Positions 1 through 9,244 of a DNA stretch of 64,000 nucleotides are shown piece by piece. The translations under genes and the position numbers were made by a program. The notes under the pieces are model-generated. The model had not been told where the DNA came from, made no database searches, and worked only from the letters and a program-made list of their open reading frames with translations. The stretch's first letter is position 1, and the number at the start of each line of letters is the position of its first letter. This DNA is from Streptomyces flavotricini (GTDB taxonomy: Bacteria > Actinomycetota > Actinomycetes > Streptomycetales > Streptomycetaceae), in the NCBI RefSeq assembly GCF_020639365.1, contig NZ_JAINUL010000001.1, positions 702,547 to 766,546 on the forward strand. Direction: 5' to 3'.

Positions 1-2
1 CA

Positions 3-1757
3 GGGCGCGAGCGGCGCAGCGGCTGCGCAGCCGCCAGGCGGGGGGCCGAGGAGACCGAGGCGCTGCGCCGGGCCGCGCGCCTCGAAGCCCTGCTCGGCGA
101 CCCGTACGACCCCGCCAACCCGCACGGTCTCGGCGCCCTGTTCGCCGCCGACGAGCGGCGCGAGCCGCCCGCGGCCACCGAGAGGCTGCTCGTCGGTGCG
201 GGCCTGGGCGCGGAGTTCGTGCCCGCCGAGTTCGGCGGCCGGCTCACCCGCGCCGACCTGCTCGTCAAGGTGCTGCGCCCGGTCTTCCGCCGCGATCTCG
301 CCCTCGGCTTCGGCTCCGGCATCACCTCGCTGTTCGCGACCTCCGCCGTCTGGGCCGCCGGCAGCACGGCCCAGCGCCGGGCCACCGCCGACGTCCTGCT
401 CGGCGGCGGGCGCGCCTCGATCGTCCACCACGAGCTCGCCCACGCGAACGCCATCCTGCGCGACGAGTTCGCCGCCACCCCGCTGGCGGGCGGCGGCTTC
501 TCGCTCAACGGCCGCAAGGACGTCATCATCAACGCCGCGCGGGCGCAGGCGTACGTGGTCTACGCCCGGACCGACCGCGCCCGCAGCCCGCTCAGCCACT
601 CCGTCCTCCTGCTGGACCCGGCCGAGCTCACCGCCGCCGGGGGTCTGGCCCGGCTGCCGCGCGTCCCCACCGCCGGCATGCGCGGATCCCTCTTCTCCGG
701 ACTGCAGTTCACGGACTGCGAGGTGCCCGAGGGCTCGCTCGTCGGCCGCGTCGGCGAAGGCGTCGCGCTGGCGCTGCGCACGTACCAGGTCAACCGCTGC
801 GTGATCTCCGCCACCGCCGTCGCCGCCGCCGGCACCGTCCTGCACTCCGCCGTACGGGCCGCCACCACCGGCCGCAGCCGTCCCGTCGCCCGCCGCTTCC
901 ACAAGCCCCTGGCCGGGGTCTTCGCCGATCTGCTGGCCTGCGACAGCATGGCCACCGTCGCGCTGCGCGCCCTGAGCCTGCTGCCCGACCGCACCCACGT
1001 GCTCGCGGCGGCCGTCAAGTACGTCGTCCCCGACCTGCTCCGGGAAAGCCTGGAGGAGCTGGCGGCCGTACTCGGCTCGCGCGGCTACCAGCACGGCACG
1101 CCCGAGTACGGGGCGCTCGACAAGCTCTCGCGCGACCTGCCGGTCGCCGGGCTCGGCCACGCGGGGACCGCCGCCTGCCAGGCCGTGATCGTGCCCCAGC
1201 TGCGGGCGCTGGCCGAACGGGCCTGGTTCAAGGAGGAGGAGCCGCCGTCCGAGCTGCTGCGCTCCGGCGCGGGCCTGCCGCACCTCGACTACCGGCTCCT
1301 GGGCATCGCCGACGGCGGGGACTTCCTCGCCGCCTCCCTCGTCGGCTCGGCCGCCCGGCTGGCGGAGGTGCGCGGGGTCGGCGGACAGCTCGCCGTCCTC
1401 GCCGACCTGGCCGAGGCGTTCGTCACCGAACTGCGGGCGCTGCGCGAGCAGTGCCGGGCGATCCCGCAGGGCGCGGCCGCCCTGGCCGACCCCGCCTGGT
1501 GCGTGCTCAGCGACCGCTACGCGCTGGTGCTCGCGGCGGCCGCGGTCCTGGGCACCTGGGAGGGCCAGGACGGCGCCGAGCCCTTCCTCGCCTCGCCCGC
1601 CTGGGCGGTGCTCGCGCTGACCCGGATCGGCGGCCGGCTCGGCATCCCGGTGCCGGAGCTGCCCGACGACTGCCTCGGCCAGGTGCTGGAGGAGCTCGTA
1701 CGCCGCTACCGGGCGGGCCGCAGCTGCGACCTCGACGCCACCGAGCTGGCCCAGTGA
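3..1757 (+). CDS. Acyl-CoA dehydrogenase-like flavoprotein (5' end outside the window)
   Basis: The reading frame is open to the left edge, so the true start lies upstream; about 584 residues are visible, near full length for an acyl-CoA dehydrogenase. The order fits the fold: helical N-terminal part, a middle beta domain (LNGRKDVIINAARA around residue 175) and a C-terminal helical bundle (LGSRGYQHGTPEYGALDKLS). The usual GLTEPxAGSD stretch is replaced by HHELAHANAILRDEF, and I could not place the catalytic glutamate, so the substrate is open. The next gene, 16 nt downstream, is an Sfp-type phosphopantetheinyl transferase, which suggests oxidation of a carrier-protein-bound or CoA-bound acyl group in secondary metabolism. 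That role is inference. Confidence 0.72.
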   Translation, partial: GRERRSGCAAARRGAEETEALRRAARLEALLGDPYDPANPHGLGALFAADERREPPAATERLLVGAGLGAEFVPAEFGGRLTRADLLVKVLRPVFRRDLALGFGSGITSLFATSAVWAAGSTAQRRATADVLLGGGRASIVHHELAHANAILRDEFAATPLAGGGFSLNGRKDVIINAARAQAYVVYARTDRARSPLSHSVLLLDPAELTAAGGLARLPRVPTAGMRGSLFSGLQFTDCEVPEGSLVGRVGEGVALALRTYQVNRCVISATAVAAAGTVLHSAVRAATTGRSRPVARRFHKPLAGVFADLLACDSMATVALRALSLLPDRTHVLAAAVKYVVPDLLRESLEELAAVLGSRGYQHGTPEYGALDKLSRDLPVAGLGHAGTAACQAVIVPQLRALAERAWFKEEEPPSELLRSGAGLPHLDYRLLGIADGGDFLAASLVGSAARLAEVRGVGGQLAVLADLAEAFVTELRALREQCRAIPQGAAALADPAWCVLSDRYALVLAAAAVLGTWEGQDGAEPFLASPAWAVLALTRIGGRLGIPVPELPDDCLGQVLEELVRRYRAGRSCDLDATELAQ

Positions 1758-1773
1758 CCGGAGGGGACACCTG

Positions 1774-2625
1774 ATGACCTGGCACAACTCGCCGTTGCTG
1801 AGCGTGCCCGTGCACGCGGCGGGGCCCGGCGGGCCCTGGGCGGAGGTGGCCGCGGGCATGACCCGGGGCGGCAACGCCTGCGTGTACACCACCTGGCAGG
1901 AGTGGCCGGCCGAGCCGGGCTCCGCCACCGCGCTGCGGATCCTCCTGGGCCGCGACTGGGCGCGCTACCGGGACACGGCCGACGCCACCACCCGGCACCG
2001 CTTCCTCGCCTCCCGGCTGGCGATCCGGTACACGGCCGCCGCCGCGCTCGGCTGCGGGCCGGCCGAGCTGGACCTCTCGTACAAGCCGGGGGGCCGCCCC
2101 TACCTGCGCGGATTCGACCAGATCGACCTGAGCCTGACCCACACCGACGACCTGATCGCGGTCGGCATCAGCCGCAACGGGCGCATCGGCGTCGACACCG
2201 AACCCGCCGACCGCAGGCTGTCCTTCGAGCTGCTGCAGGACCAGGTGTGCACCGCGGCCGAGCGCGCCGAGCTCGCGGCGCTGGGGGAGCGCGGGCAGAA
2301 CGCCGGCATGCTGCGGCTGTGGACGCTGAAGGAGGCGTACACGAAGGCGCTCGGGCTGGGCCTGCGGATGGGCTTCGCCGAGTTCGGCTTCGCCACGGCC
2401 ACCGGCGGGGAGACCGGGCTGCTCACCCCCGACGGCTCGCCCGCCACGCACGGCGAATGGGCGTTCGGCACCTACCCGGTGGCCGGGCGCTACCTGCTGA
2501 GCGTCGCCTGTCACGACGCCGGGCTGGACACCTCCCGCGACAGCTCCGTGACCACCATGCTCGACGAGGGCTTCGTCGGCATGGTGTCGGCGCTCCTCGA
2601 TCCGGCGCTTCCCGGCCCTGCGTGA
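1774..2625 (+). CDS. 4'-phosphopantetheinyl transferase, Sfp type
   Basis: The protein (283 aa) would move the phosphopantetheine arm of CoA onto a serine of acyl or peptidyl carrier proteins, activating PKS or NRPS enzymes. The two family signatures are present: GVDTEPADR (Mg and CoA binding, around residue 138) and WTLKEAYTKALGLGL (around residue 188), followed by FAEFGF as in actinobacterial members. ATG follows the upstream stop by 16 nt with GGAGG about 10 nt before it. It is longer than bare Sfp by roughly 50 residues at the N-terminus. It probably shares a transcript with the acyl-CoA dehydrogenase before it. Confidence 0.9.
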   Translation: MTWHNSPLLSVPVHAAGPGGPWAEVAAGMTRGGNACVYTTWQEWPAEPGSATALRILLGRDWARYRDTADATTRHRFLASRLAIRYTAAAALGCGPAELDLSYKPGGRPYLRGFDQIDLSLTHTDDLIAVGISRNGRIGVDTEPADRRLSFELLQDQVCTAAERAELAALGERGQNAGMLRLWTLKEAYTKALGLGLRMGFAEFGFATATGGETGLLTPDGSPATHGEWAFGTYPVAGRYLLSVACHDAGLDTSRDSSVTTMLDEGFVGMVSALLDPALPGPA

Positions 2626-2861
2626 TCCGGCTCGGCCCGGCCTGATCCGACCGGATGCGGCCTGTTCCCGGACGGCTGTCTTGAATCACCGCGAAAAGCT
2701 GGCAGTTACACATGAAATTTGCCAACTTCCATGTGGAATAAGACACTCCGATGCCTGAGGCATGTTGTTTGACCTGTTTTTACCTTAGAATTGACCCCGG
2801 CTTGACTCGTCCTTCTCGGAGGCGTTTCTGCGGCATGCGACCGGCACGGGGGGAGGGGCGG
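2626..2861. promoter_or_regulatory. AT-richer intergenic region with two inverted repeats
   Basis: The stretch 2690-2800 is visibly richer in A and T than its surroundings. It holds an inverted repeat CACATG-N15-CATGTG (2709-2714 and 2730-2735, extendable by TT/AA with one mismatch) and a 13-bp palindrome ATGCCTGAGGCAT (2751-2763). These look like operator sites before the ORF at 2862, but no regulator can be assigned and I found no convincing -35/-10 pair. Confidence 0.4.
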
Positions 2862-3332
2862 ATGGACGGCGCCATGACAGTGGTGATCGCACCCGGTACA
2901 CCGCTCGCACTCGACCTGCTCGGGCCCCTCGACGCCCCGCTCCTGGCCAATGCCCTCGCCATGGCCGCGCCATGCGGACCGACGCTGCGCCGGCACACCG
3001 CCACGCACCACACGCTCCAGCTGACCTGCCGGCCCGGTGAACGGCCCGCCGACCGGCCCGGCCTGGCCGGCCGCCTCGCGGACCTGCTCACCGACCCGGC
3101 CGCCGCCGACGGCCGCCCGGGCTGGTGGTCGGGCGTCCTGGCCGCCCTGCCGCAGCAGCCCCTCCCCGGCCGGGAGGAGCACCCCGCCGGAGCCGCCGCC
3201 GGGCACCGAAACGAACTCCTCGTCCCCGTAGCGCACCCTCGCGGTGTTCCGGTCCACCCCGAGATCGGCCGTGAGGCGGCGGGCCGGCGGGAGGTCGGCG
3301 AACGGGGCGGGTGCGCTCCGCCCGGCCGATGA
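2862..3332 (+). CDS. Hypothetical protein with condensation-domain-like N-terminus
   Basis: ATG at 2862 has a strong GGGAGGGG ribosome site. The first 60 residues (LALDLLGPLDAPLLANAL) resemble the first strand and helix of NRPS condensation domains, but there is no HHxxxDG catalytic motif, and 156 residues is far too short for one. Codon usage is typical up to about 3175 (LPQQPLPG) and then degrades, where the opposite strand starts to look coding. I read it as a stub or remnant of a larger gene. It follows the phosphopantetheinyl transferase in the same direction. Real expression is uncertain. Confidence 0.35.
   Translation: MDGAMTVVIAPGTPLALDLLGPLDAPLLANALAMAAPCGPTLRRHTATHHTLQLTCRPGERPADRPGLAGRLADLLTDPAAADGRPGWWSGVLAALPQQPLPGREEHPAGAAAGHRNELLVPVAHPRGVPVHPEIGREAAGRREVGERGGCAPPGR
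3170..3299 (-). pseudogene. Possible remnant of a GntR-type winged-helix regulator
   Basis: On the minus strand the peptide LPPARRLTADLGVDRNTARV closely resembles the helix-turn-helix of GntR/MocR regulators (LPpsRrLAadLGVsRnTVrrA). It continues as RYGDEEFVSVPGGGSGG, like the wing. The frame has no suitable start and drifts into low-quality sequence, so this is at best a fragment, partly overlapping the degraded 3' end of the plus-strand ORF. The match is from memory of the family only. Confidence 0.3.
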
Positions 3333-3351
3333 CGAGTGCGGGGCCGGCCGG

Positions 3352-4581
3352 TCAGCCCCGGGTCCGCCGCGCCATGGCCTGCCCGCCGATGTCGGCGGCT
3401 CCGTCGAGCAGTTCCCGCCACCACGACTCCACCTCGCGGTGGTCCATCGCGGCCCAGGCGGGGGTCTGCTCCACCTGGCCCCGGCCGAGGCGACGGGCCA
3501 GGGCGACCATCTCCCGTCCCGCCGCACCGCGCGCGGCGTGGTACCCGCCCAGCAGCCCGGCCCAGCTGTCGGCCCGGCGCCAGGCGTCCTCGAACGCGGA
3601 GGCGTCCTGGAGCGCCTTGGCCACTCCGCTCGTGTTGTGCGGGCGCACCACGGTGGCCGCGTCGCCCGCGAGCAGCAGGCGCCCTGCGGTCGTACGCGCC
3701 GTCTCGAGGTCGTAGATGGGCTGGACGTAGGTGTCCGCGGGCTCCGTGAGGGCGAGCACCTGCGCCCAGTGGGGCGGGAACTCCCGCTCCAGCAACGTGC
3801 TCAGGTGTGCGGTGAGTTCCTCGGTCACCCGCCCCGGCGGGAAGCTCGTCGGGTCGTCGAAGGGCAGCCGGCTGCCGCGCGGGGGCAGGGCGTACAGGAC
3901 CCAGTTCACCCGGGGGCCGTCCGGTCCGGGGGTGGGGTAGACGACGCAGCTCCCGCCGGTGAAGCAGACGGTGGTCACCGCGTCGCAGGGCACGCCGCCG
4001 TTGCCGAGCCCCTCCAGCCGCCGGGCGTCGAGGTTCCCCCGCCAGCAGACGTACCCGGCGTAGACCGGCCGGGACTCCGGGCAGACGGCCTCGCGCACCA
4101 CCGAGCGGTACCCGTCGGCTCCGACGACCAGGTCGAACGGCTCGGCGCTCCCGTCGGCCGTCCGCACCTCGGCCCGCTCGCCGGCGTCGGCGACGCCCGT
4201 CACCGCCGCCCCCTGGCGGTAGACGACCGAGGCGGGCGTGGCCTCCCGCAGTCCGCGCCAGAGCAGGCCCCAGTGGTACGAGTGGAAGGGGAACGGCTGC
4301 TCCCAGAACACCCGCCCGGCGGGCCCGGCCGCCGCGTCGTCGCGGACGATCCAGCGGCGCCGGGTCAGCGGGTGCGCGGCGATGCCGGCGGGCAGGGCGC
4401 CGGTGGCGGCGAGCTCGGCGGCGCGGCCGTCGTGGATGCAGAGCCCCAGGCCCCGGTCCGCCAGCCGTCCCCGGGTGCGTTCCAGGACCACCACCTCGTC
4501 TGCGCCCGCGCGGGCCGCCGCCGAGGCCAGCGCACAGCCCGCCACGCTCCCGCCCACCACCGCGACTTTGCCGCCTCGCAT
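3352..4581 (-). CDS. FAD-dependent monooxygenase
   Basis: This 409-residue protein belongs to the single-component FAD aromatic hydroxylase group (UbiH/PHBH-like). It has the dinucleotide-binding start VAVVGGSVAGCALASAAARAG with the acidic strand end VVVLE, the DG motif DLVVGADGYRSVVR near residue 150, and the GD motif RLLLAGDAATVVRPHNTSG near residue 300. It should use NAD(P)H and O2 to hydroxylate a small aromatic or heteroaromatic; the substrate cannot be read. ATG at 4581 has GGAGGGAG 5 nt upstream. It lies 114 nt downstream of phosphoglucomutase on the same strand, with no visible functional link. Confidence 0.85.
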   Translation of the reverse strand: MRGGKVAVVGGSVAGCALASAAARAGADEVVVLERTRGRLADRGLGLCIHDGRAAELAATGALPAGIAAHPLTRRRWIVRDDAAAGPAGRVFWEQPFPFHSYHWGLLWRGLREATPASVVYRQGAAVTGVADAGERAEVRTADGSAEPFDLVVGADGYRSVVREAVCPESRPVYAGYVCWRGNLDARRLEGLGNGGVPCDAVTTVCFTGGSCVVYPTPGPDGPRVNWVLYALPPRGSRLPFDDPTSFPPGRVTEELTAHLSTLLEREFPPHWAQVLALTEPADTYVQPIYDLETARTTAGRLLLAGDAATVVRPHNTSGVAKALQDASAFEDAWRRADSWAGLLGGYHAARGAAGREMVALARRLGRGQVEQTPAWAAMDHREVESWWRELLDGAADIGGQAMARRTRG

Positions 4582-4695
4582 GACCGCTCCCTCCGCGCGA
4601 ACTCCCGGAGCCCGCCACCCTACTGAGAAGTCCCGGGTCGGGGTGGCGGGTTCGTCGGCGAGAGGTGCGGCGGGGGGGCTTCGCCGACGGTGGGA

Positions 4696-6336
<1,641 letters not shown>

Positions 6337-6508
6337 CCGCCCATTCCTCCGTACTGGATCAAAGAGAACAACAGTGGTCATTGTGTCGCCCCCTGAACGT
6401 GCCCGCACCGCCGCGTCCCCACGCGGCCCCCGCCTGTGCCCCGGGTCACGCAACGGCGCGCGCGGCGGGGAGGGGCGCCGCCCGCGCGGCGATCAGCCGC
6501 CGGAGGCC
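6337..6508. other. Intergenic region upstream of pgm and past the broken methyltransferase
   Basis: This 172-nt stretch should carry the pgm promoter. In it I see only a GC-rich run (6420-6500) that reads as degraded 3' sequence of the methyltransferase fragment to its right. No terminator hairpin stood out. Confidence 0.3.
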
Positions 6509-6888
6509 TCACGTACGCCGGTACGCGTGTCGCACGGCCACCCGGTCGCCGGGGCCGAGCTTCCCGGCGCGGGCCCGGACGCGGTCCAGCAGCCCGGGCG
6601 TGGCGTCGACGGCGACGGTCGCGGCGCCGGCGAAGGCCTCGGCGAGCACGCAGGTCATCACGCCGGGTCCGCTGCCGATGTCGGCCCGGGGGCCGAGCAG
6701 CCCGCCCAGGTGGGCCGCGGCCCGCCGCAGGCCGGGGAGCTGCAGTTCGGCGCCGCTCTCCAGCCCGGTCGCCATGACGTCCCAGTCGACGTCGGTGGAA
6801 TGGTGACCGTGACCGTGGCCGGCCGTGTCCGCGTGCGCGCGGCCGTGACCGTGGCCGTGCGCGGGCGGGAATCCCTGTGGGGGCTCAT
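6509..6888 (-). pseudogene. Truncated, probably frameshifted SAM-dependent methyltransferase
   Basis: The frame reads a His/Gly-rich lead (AHGHGHGRAHADTAGHGHGHH), STDVDWDVMA, and then motif I of class I methyltransferases (ADIGSGPGVMTCVLAEAFAGA) with the acidic end of strand 2 (VAVDATPGLLDR). It stops at 6509, about 55 residues after motif I, so most of the catalytic domain is missing. The natural start of its relatives, an MSPH peptide, is seen at 6888 but in another frame, which suggests a frameshift within about 30 nt; a GTG at 6904 is the only in-frame substitute and has no ribosome site. It is divergent from the XRE-cupin regulator. Confidence 0.6.
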
Positions 6889-6966
6889 GCCGCGGAGCCT
6901 GCACCGGGTGGATCCGAAACGACAACTCTTGTTGCCGTTTCCGGGACGGCCGGGTGGAATGCCTCC

Positions 6967-7590
6967 ATGGACACACCAGCCGACCACCCTCCGGCCGACC
7001 CGCCGGCGCCCTACCGGACCGTTCTCGACGAGGTCGGCCCGCGGCTCAAGCGGCTGCGCGCCAGGCGCGGTCTCACCCTGGCCGCGCTGTCCGAGACGAC
7101 CGGCATCTCCAAGAGCACGCTGTCCCGGCTGGAGTCCGGTCAGCGCCGCCCCAGCCTGGAGCTGCTGCTGCCGCTGGCCGCCGCGTACCGCGTACCGCTG
7201 GACGATCTGGTGGGGGCGCCCGAAGTGGGCGACCCGCGGGTGCGGCTGACGCCGCACGCGATGCCGAACGGCGATTCGTACGTCCCGCTGTCCCGGACTC
7301 CCGGCCCCCTCCAGGCGTACAAGATGATCATCACGGACCGGGGCTCCGAGCCGGATCCGCGTACCCACGAGGGCTACGAGTGGATGTACGTACTGCAGGG
7401 GCGACTGCGGCTGGTGCTGCCCGAGCACGATCTGGTCCTCGGCCCGGGCGAGGTCGCCGAGTTCGACACGCGGCTGCCCCACTGGTTCAGCAGCGCCGAC
7501 GGCCGGCCGGTCGAGGTGCTCAGCCTCTTCGGCAGGCAGGGCGAACGCATGCACGTGCGGGCGAAGCCCGCTGCGAAGCCCGCCCCGTAG
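6967..7590 (+). CDS. XRE-family regulator with cupin sensor domain
   Basis: The N-terminal helix-turn-helix (LKRLRARRGLTLAALSETTG, then SKSTLSRLESGQRRPSLELL) spans about residues 20-80. A C-terminal cupin barrel follows (HEGYEWMYVLQGRLRLVLPE near residue 140, then GEVAEFDTRLPHWFSS). Such proteins bind DNA and sense a small ligand in the cupin. At 207 residues it has the usual family length. It is divergent from the broken methyltransferase at 6509-6888, which was probably its target, and this would leave the regulator without its partner. ATG at 6967 is chosen because the HTH starts soon after. Confidence 0.88.
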   Translation: MDTPADHPPADPPAPYRTVLDEVGPRLKRLRARRGLTLAALSETTGISKSTLSRLESGQRRPSLELLLPLAAAYRVPLDDLVGAPEVGDPRVRLTPHAMPNGDSYVPLSRTPGPLQAYKMIITDRGSEPDPRTHEGYEWMYVLQGRLRLVLPEHDLVLGPGEVAEFDTRLPHWFSSADGRPVEVLSLFGRQGERMHVRAKPAAKPAP

Positions 7591-7604
7591 CGGGGCGGAG
7601 CGGG

Positions 7605-8354
7605 TCAGGCCGGCAGGTTGAGGAGCAGCAGCGGTCGGCTGGTGGGCCGGGCCGACCCACCGGCGGGTTCGACGGTGAGTCCCACCCCGGAAGCACCCTG
7701 GATGCCGCCCTGCATGAGCGTGGCCCCGTCCTGCGTGAGGAGCCCGGCGGGGCGCATGGTGCCGTGGTCGTCGAACCAGAGCTGGTACGTCCGGCCCGCG
7801 CCGGGGTCGGGGAGCCCGGTCCCGATGAAGACCGCCCTGTTCTGCAGCTTGGAGCTGACCACGGAGGTGCCGGCGCCCGTGGTGGTGCGGCCGCGTACCG
7901 TACGGGCGTCGGGGGCGGCCACGACGGCGCTGACGTCCTGGAGGCGGCGTTCGGAGGCCTGGGCCTGCTGCCGGGCCTCCTCGGCGAGCTGTTTCTGCCA
8001 GACGGTGACGCCCCCGAGCACGGCCGCCCCGGCGAGGCTCGCGGCGATGGCCAGCGTGATGGCCTTGCGGCGCAGGATGGCCGTGAACGTCATCGGCCTG
8101 CCCGAGTCGGGCAGCAGCGGCGGCAGTTGGCGGACCGATTCGATGCCGTGCAGGACCGCGTCCCTCATGCGGGCGGGCGCCGGCAGGGTCGCGGCCCCGG
8201 CCAGGCGGGCGGCGGTGGCCGAGAACTCGGCCACTTCCTGCCGGCACGAAGGGCAGTCCGCGAGGTGTGCGGTGAACATCTCGTGTTCCGCCGCCGTGAG
8301 TGAGTGGAGGGCGTACGCGCCGGTGAGGGTGTGCAGTTCTCCGTCGTGCTTCAT
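7605..8354 (-). CDS. Anti-sigma factor, RskA family
   Basis: A 249-residue membrane protein with an N-terminal anti-sigma domain carrying the zinc-type motif HLADCPSC (HxxxCxxC, around residues 30-37), one transmembrane helix (AITLAIAASLAGAAVLGGV, about residue 98) and an extracytoplasmic RskA-type domain (GRTYQLWFDDHGTMRPAGLL). It should hold the ECF sigma factor encoded just upstream until a redox or envelope signal releases it. Its ATG overlaps the sigma stop codon (ATGA), indicating translational coupling and a matched ratio of the two proteins. Confidence 0.93.
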   Translation of the reverse strand: MKHDGELHTLTGAYALHSLTAAEHEMFTAHLADCPSCRQEVAEFSATAARLAGAATLPAPARMRDAVLHGIESVRQLPPLLPDSGRPMTFTAILRRKAITLAIAASLAGAAVLGGVTVWQKQLAEEARQQAQASERRLQDVSAVVAAPDARTVRGRTTTGAGTSVVSSKLQNRAVFIGTGLPDPGAGRTYQLWFDDHGTMRPAGLLTQDGATLMQGGIQGASGVGLTVEPAGGSARPTSRPLLLLNLPA

Positions 8355-8971
8355 GTGGTCACCCCCATGCAGTCGCGCAGCCGGATGAGCCCGTCGCGCA
8401 TGCGTGTCTTGATCGTGGGCAGCGGAGTGCGCAGGGTCTCTGCGACCTCTCGGTAGGTCAGGCCCTGGTAGTAGGCCAGGGTGACGGCCTGGCGCTGGAT
8501 CTCGGTCAGGCCGCGCATGCAGCGCCGGACCTGTTCGCTCTCCAGCCGGGTTTCGACCTGTTCCGCCACCTCGTCGAACGGGCGCGCCTGTTGGCGGGCG
8601 GCCTGGTCGTGCTCGCGGTTGATCGCGGCCTGTGCGGAGCGGACGCGGTCGACGGCGCGGCGGTGGGCGAGAGTGGCGGCCCAGGCGAGCACGCTGCCCT
8701 CCCCGGGGCGGTAGCGGGCGGCCTGCCGCCACAAGTCGATCATCACCTCCTGTGCCACCTCCTCGGACTGGGCGCGGTCGCGTACGACCCGGACGACCAG
8801 GCCGAACACCGTTCCGGACAGGGCGTCGTAGAGGGCGGAGAAGGCGTCCTTGTCACCGCGGGCCACCCGGGACATCAGGTCCTCGAGCCGCGGCGCCGCG
8901 GTGTCGGGGACACCGAAGGGCAGCGGTTGCCCGGTGGTGGCGGATGGTCCGCCGGGGTCCGTCCGTCGCAT
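8351..8971 (-). CDS. ECF RNA polymerase sigma factor, SigK-like
   Basis: A 206-residue sigma-70 family protein with region 2 (DAFSALYDALSGTVFGLVVR, then AQSEEVAQEVMIDLWRQAAR) and region 4 (LTEIQRQAVTLAYYQGLTYR, then EVAETLRTPLPTIKTRMRDG). Pairing with an RskA-type anti-sigma places it near the ECF19/SigK group. The ATG at 8971 has GAAAGGA at 5 nt; the 34-codon longer frame lacks these features. Upstream lie two divergent promoter-like elements (9059-9086 and 9160-9187), suggesting that it drives its own gene and the lipid-modifying operon starting at 9245. Confidence 0.93.
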   Translation of the reverse strand: MRRTDPGGPSATTGQPLPFGVPDTAAPRLEDLMSRVARGDKDAFSALYDALSGTVFGLVVRVVRDRAQSEEVAQEVMIDLWRQAARYRPGEGSVLAWAATLAHRRAVDRVRSAQAAINREHDQAARQQARPFDEVAEQVETRLESEQVRRCMRGLTEIQRQAVTLAYYQGLTYREVAETLRTPLPTIKTRMRDGLIRLRDCMGVTT

Positions 8972-9058
8972 GACAATCCTTTCCCGTCGAATGGACCGGC
9001 CCTTCCAGAAAGAGGGCCGACCGCTCCGGATGCTGCCAGGTCCGCCTTCTTGACCGGT

Positions 9059-9086
9059 CTTCGGAGCAGACATCTGTGCGGATTGG
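9059..9086 (-). promoter_or_regulatory. Putative autoregulated ECF promoter for the sigma/anti-sigma operon
   Basis: Read on the minus strand: CCAATCC (9086-9080), 15 nt, then CCGAAG (9064-9059). It is about 88 nt upstream of the sigma ATG. The same first hexamer, spacing and a GCGAAT second element recur on the other strand at 9160-9187. SigK-type promoters are known to be CCATCC/CCGAAT-like, which fits. Confidence 0.6.
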
Positions 9087-9159
9087 TCAACCGGGTCGCC
9101 AATTCCCGATCAATGTGCAGCACCATCGCCGCGGCTGGTTCCGCTTTCCGCAACCGGCA

Positions 9160-9187
9160 CCAATCCGGGGGGCCTTCGGCCGCGAAT
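9160..9187 (+). promoter_or_regulatory. Putative ECF promoter for the 9245 operon
   Basis: CCAATCC (9160-9166), 15 nt, then GCGAAT (9182-9187), ending 57 nt before the GTG start at 9245. It mirrors the element on the opposite strand at 9059-9086, so the neighbouring sigma factor probably controls this operon as well. Confidence 0.6.
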
Positions 9188-9244
9188 CAAGGGCGAGACG
9201 CCGTCCCGGAAGGCGGCGTGGCGACCGGTGGGGAGTGACGGACT

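Noticed and set aside
2764..2800. Possible iron box or TTGACC/TAGAAT promoter
   Set aside because: The sequence lacks the palindromic DmdR/IdeR consensus and the hexamer spacing is only 11 nt.
6337..6453. N-terminal extension of pgm by 39 residues
   Set aside because: It is not similar to any Pgm, and the downstream ATG has a strong ribosome site.
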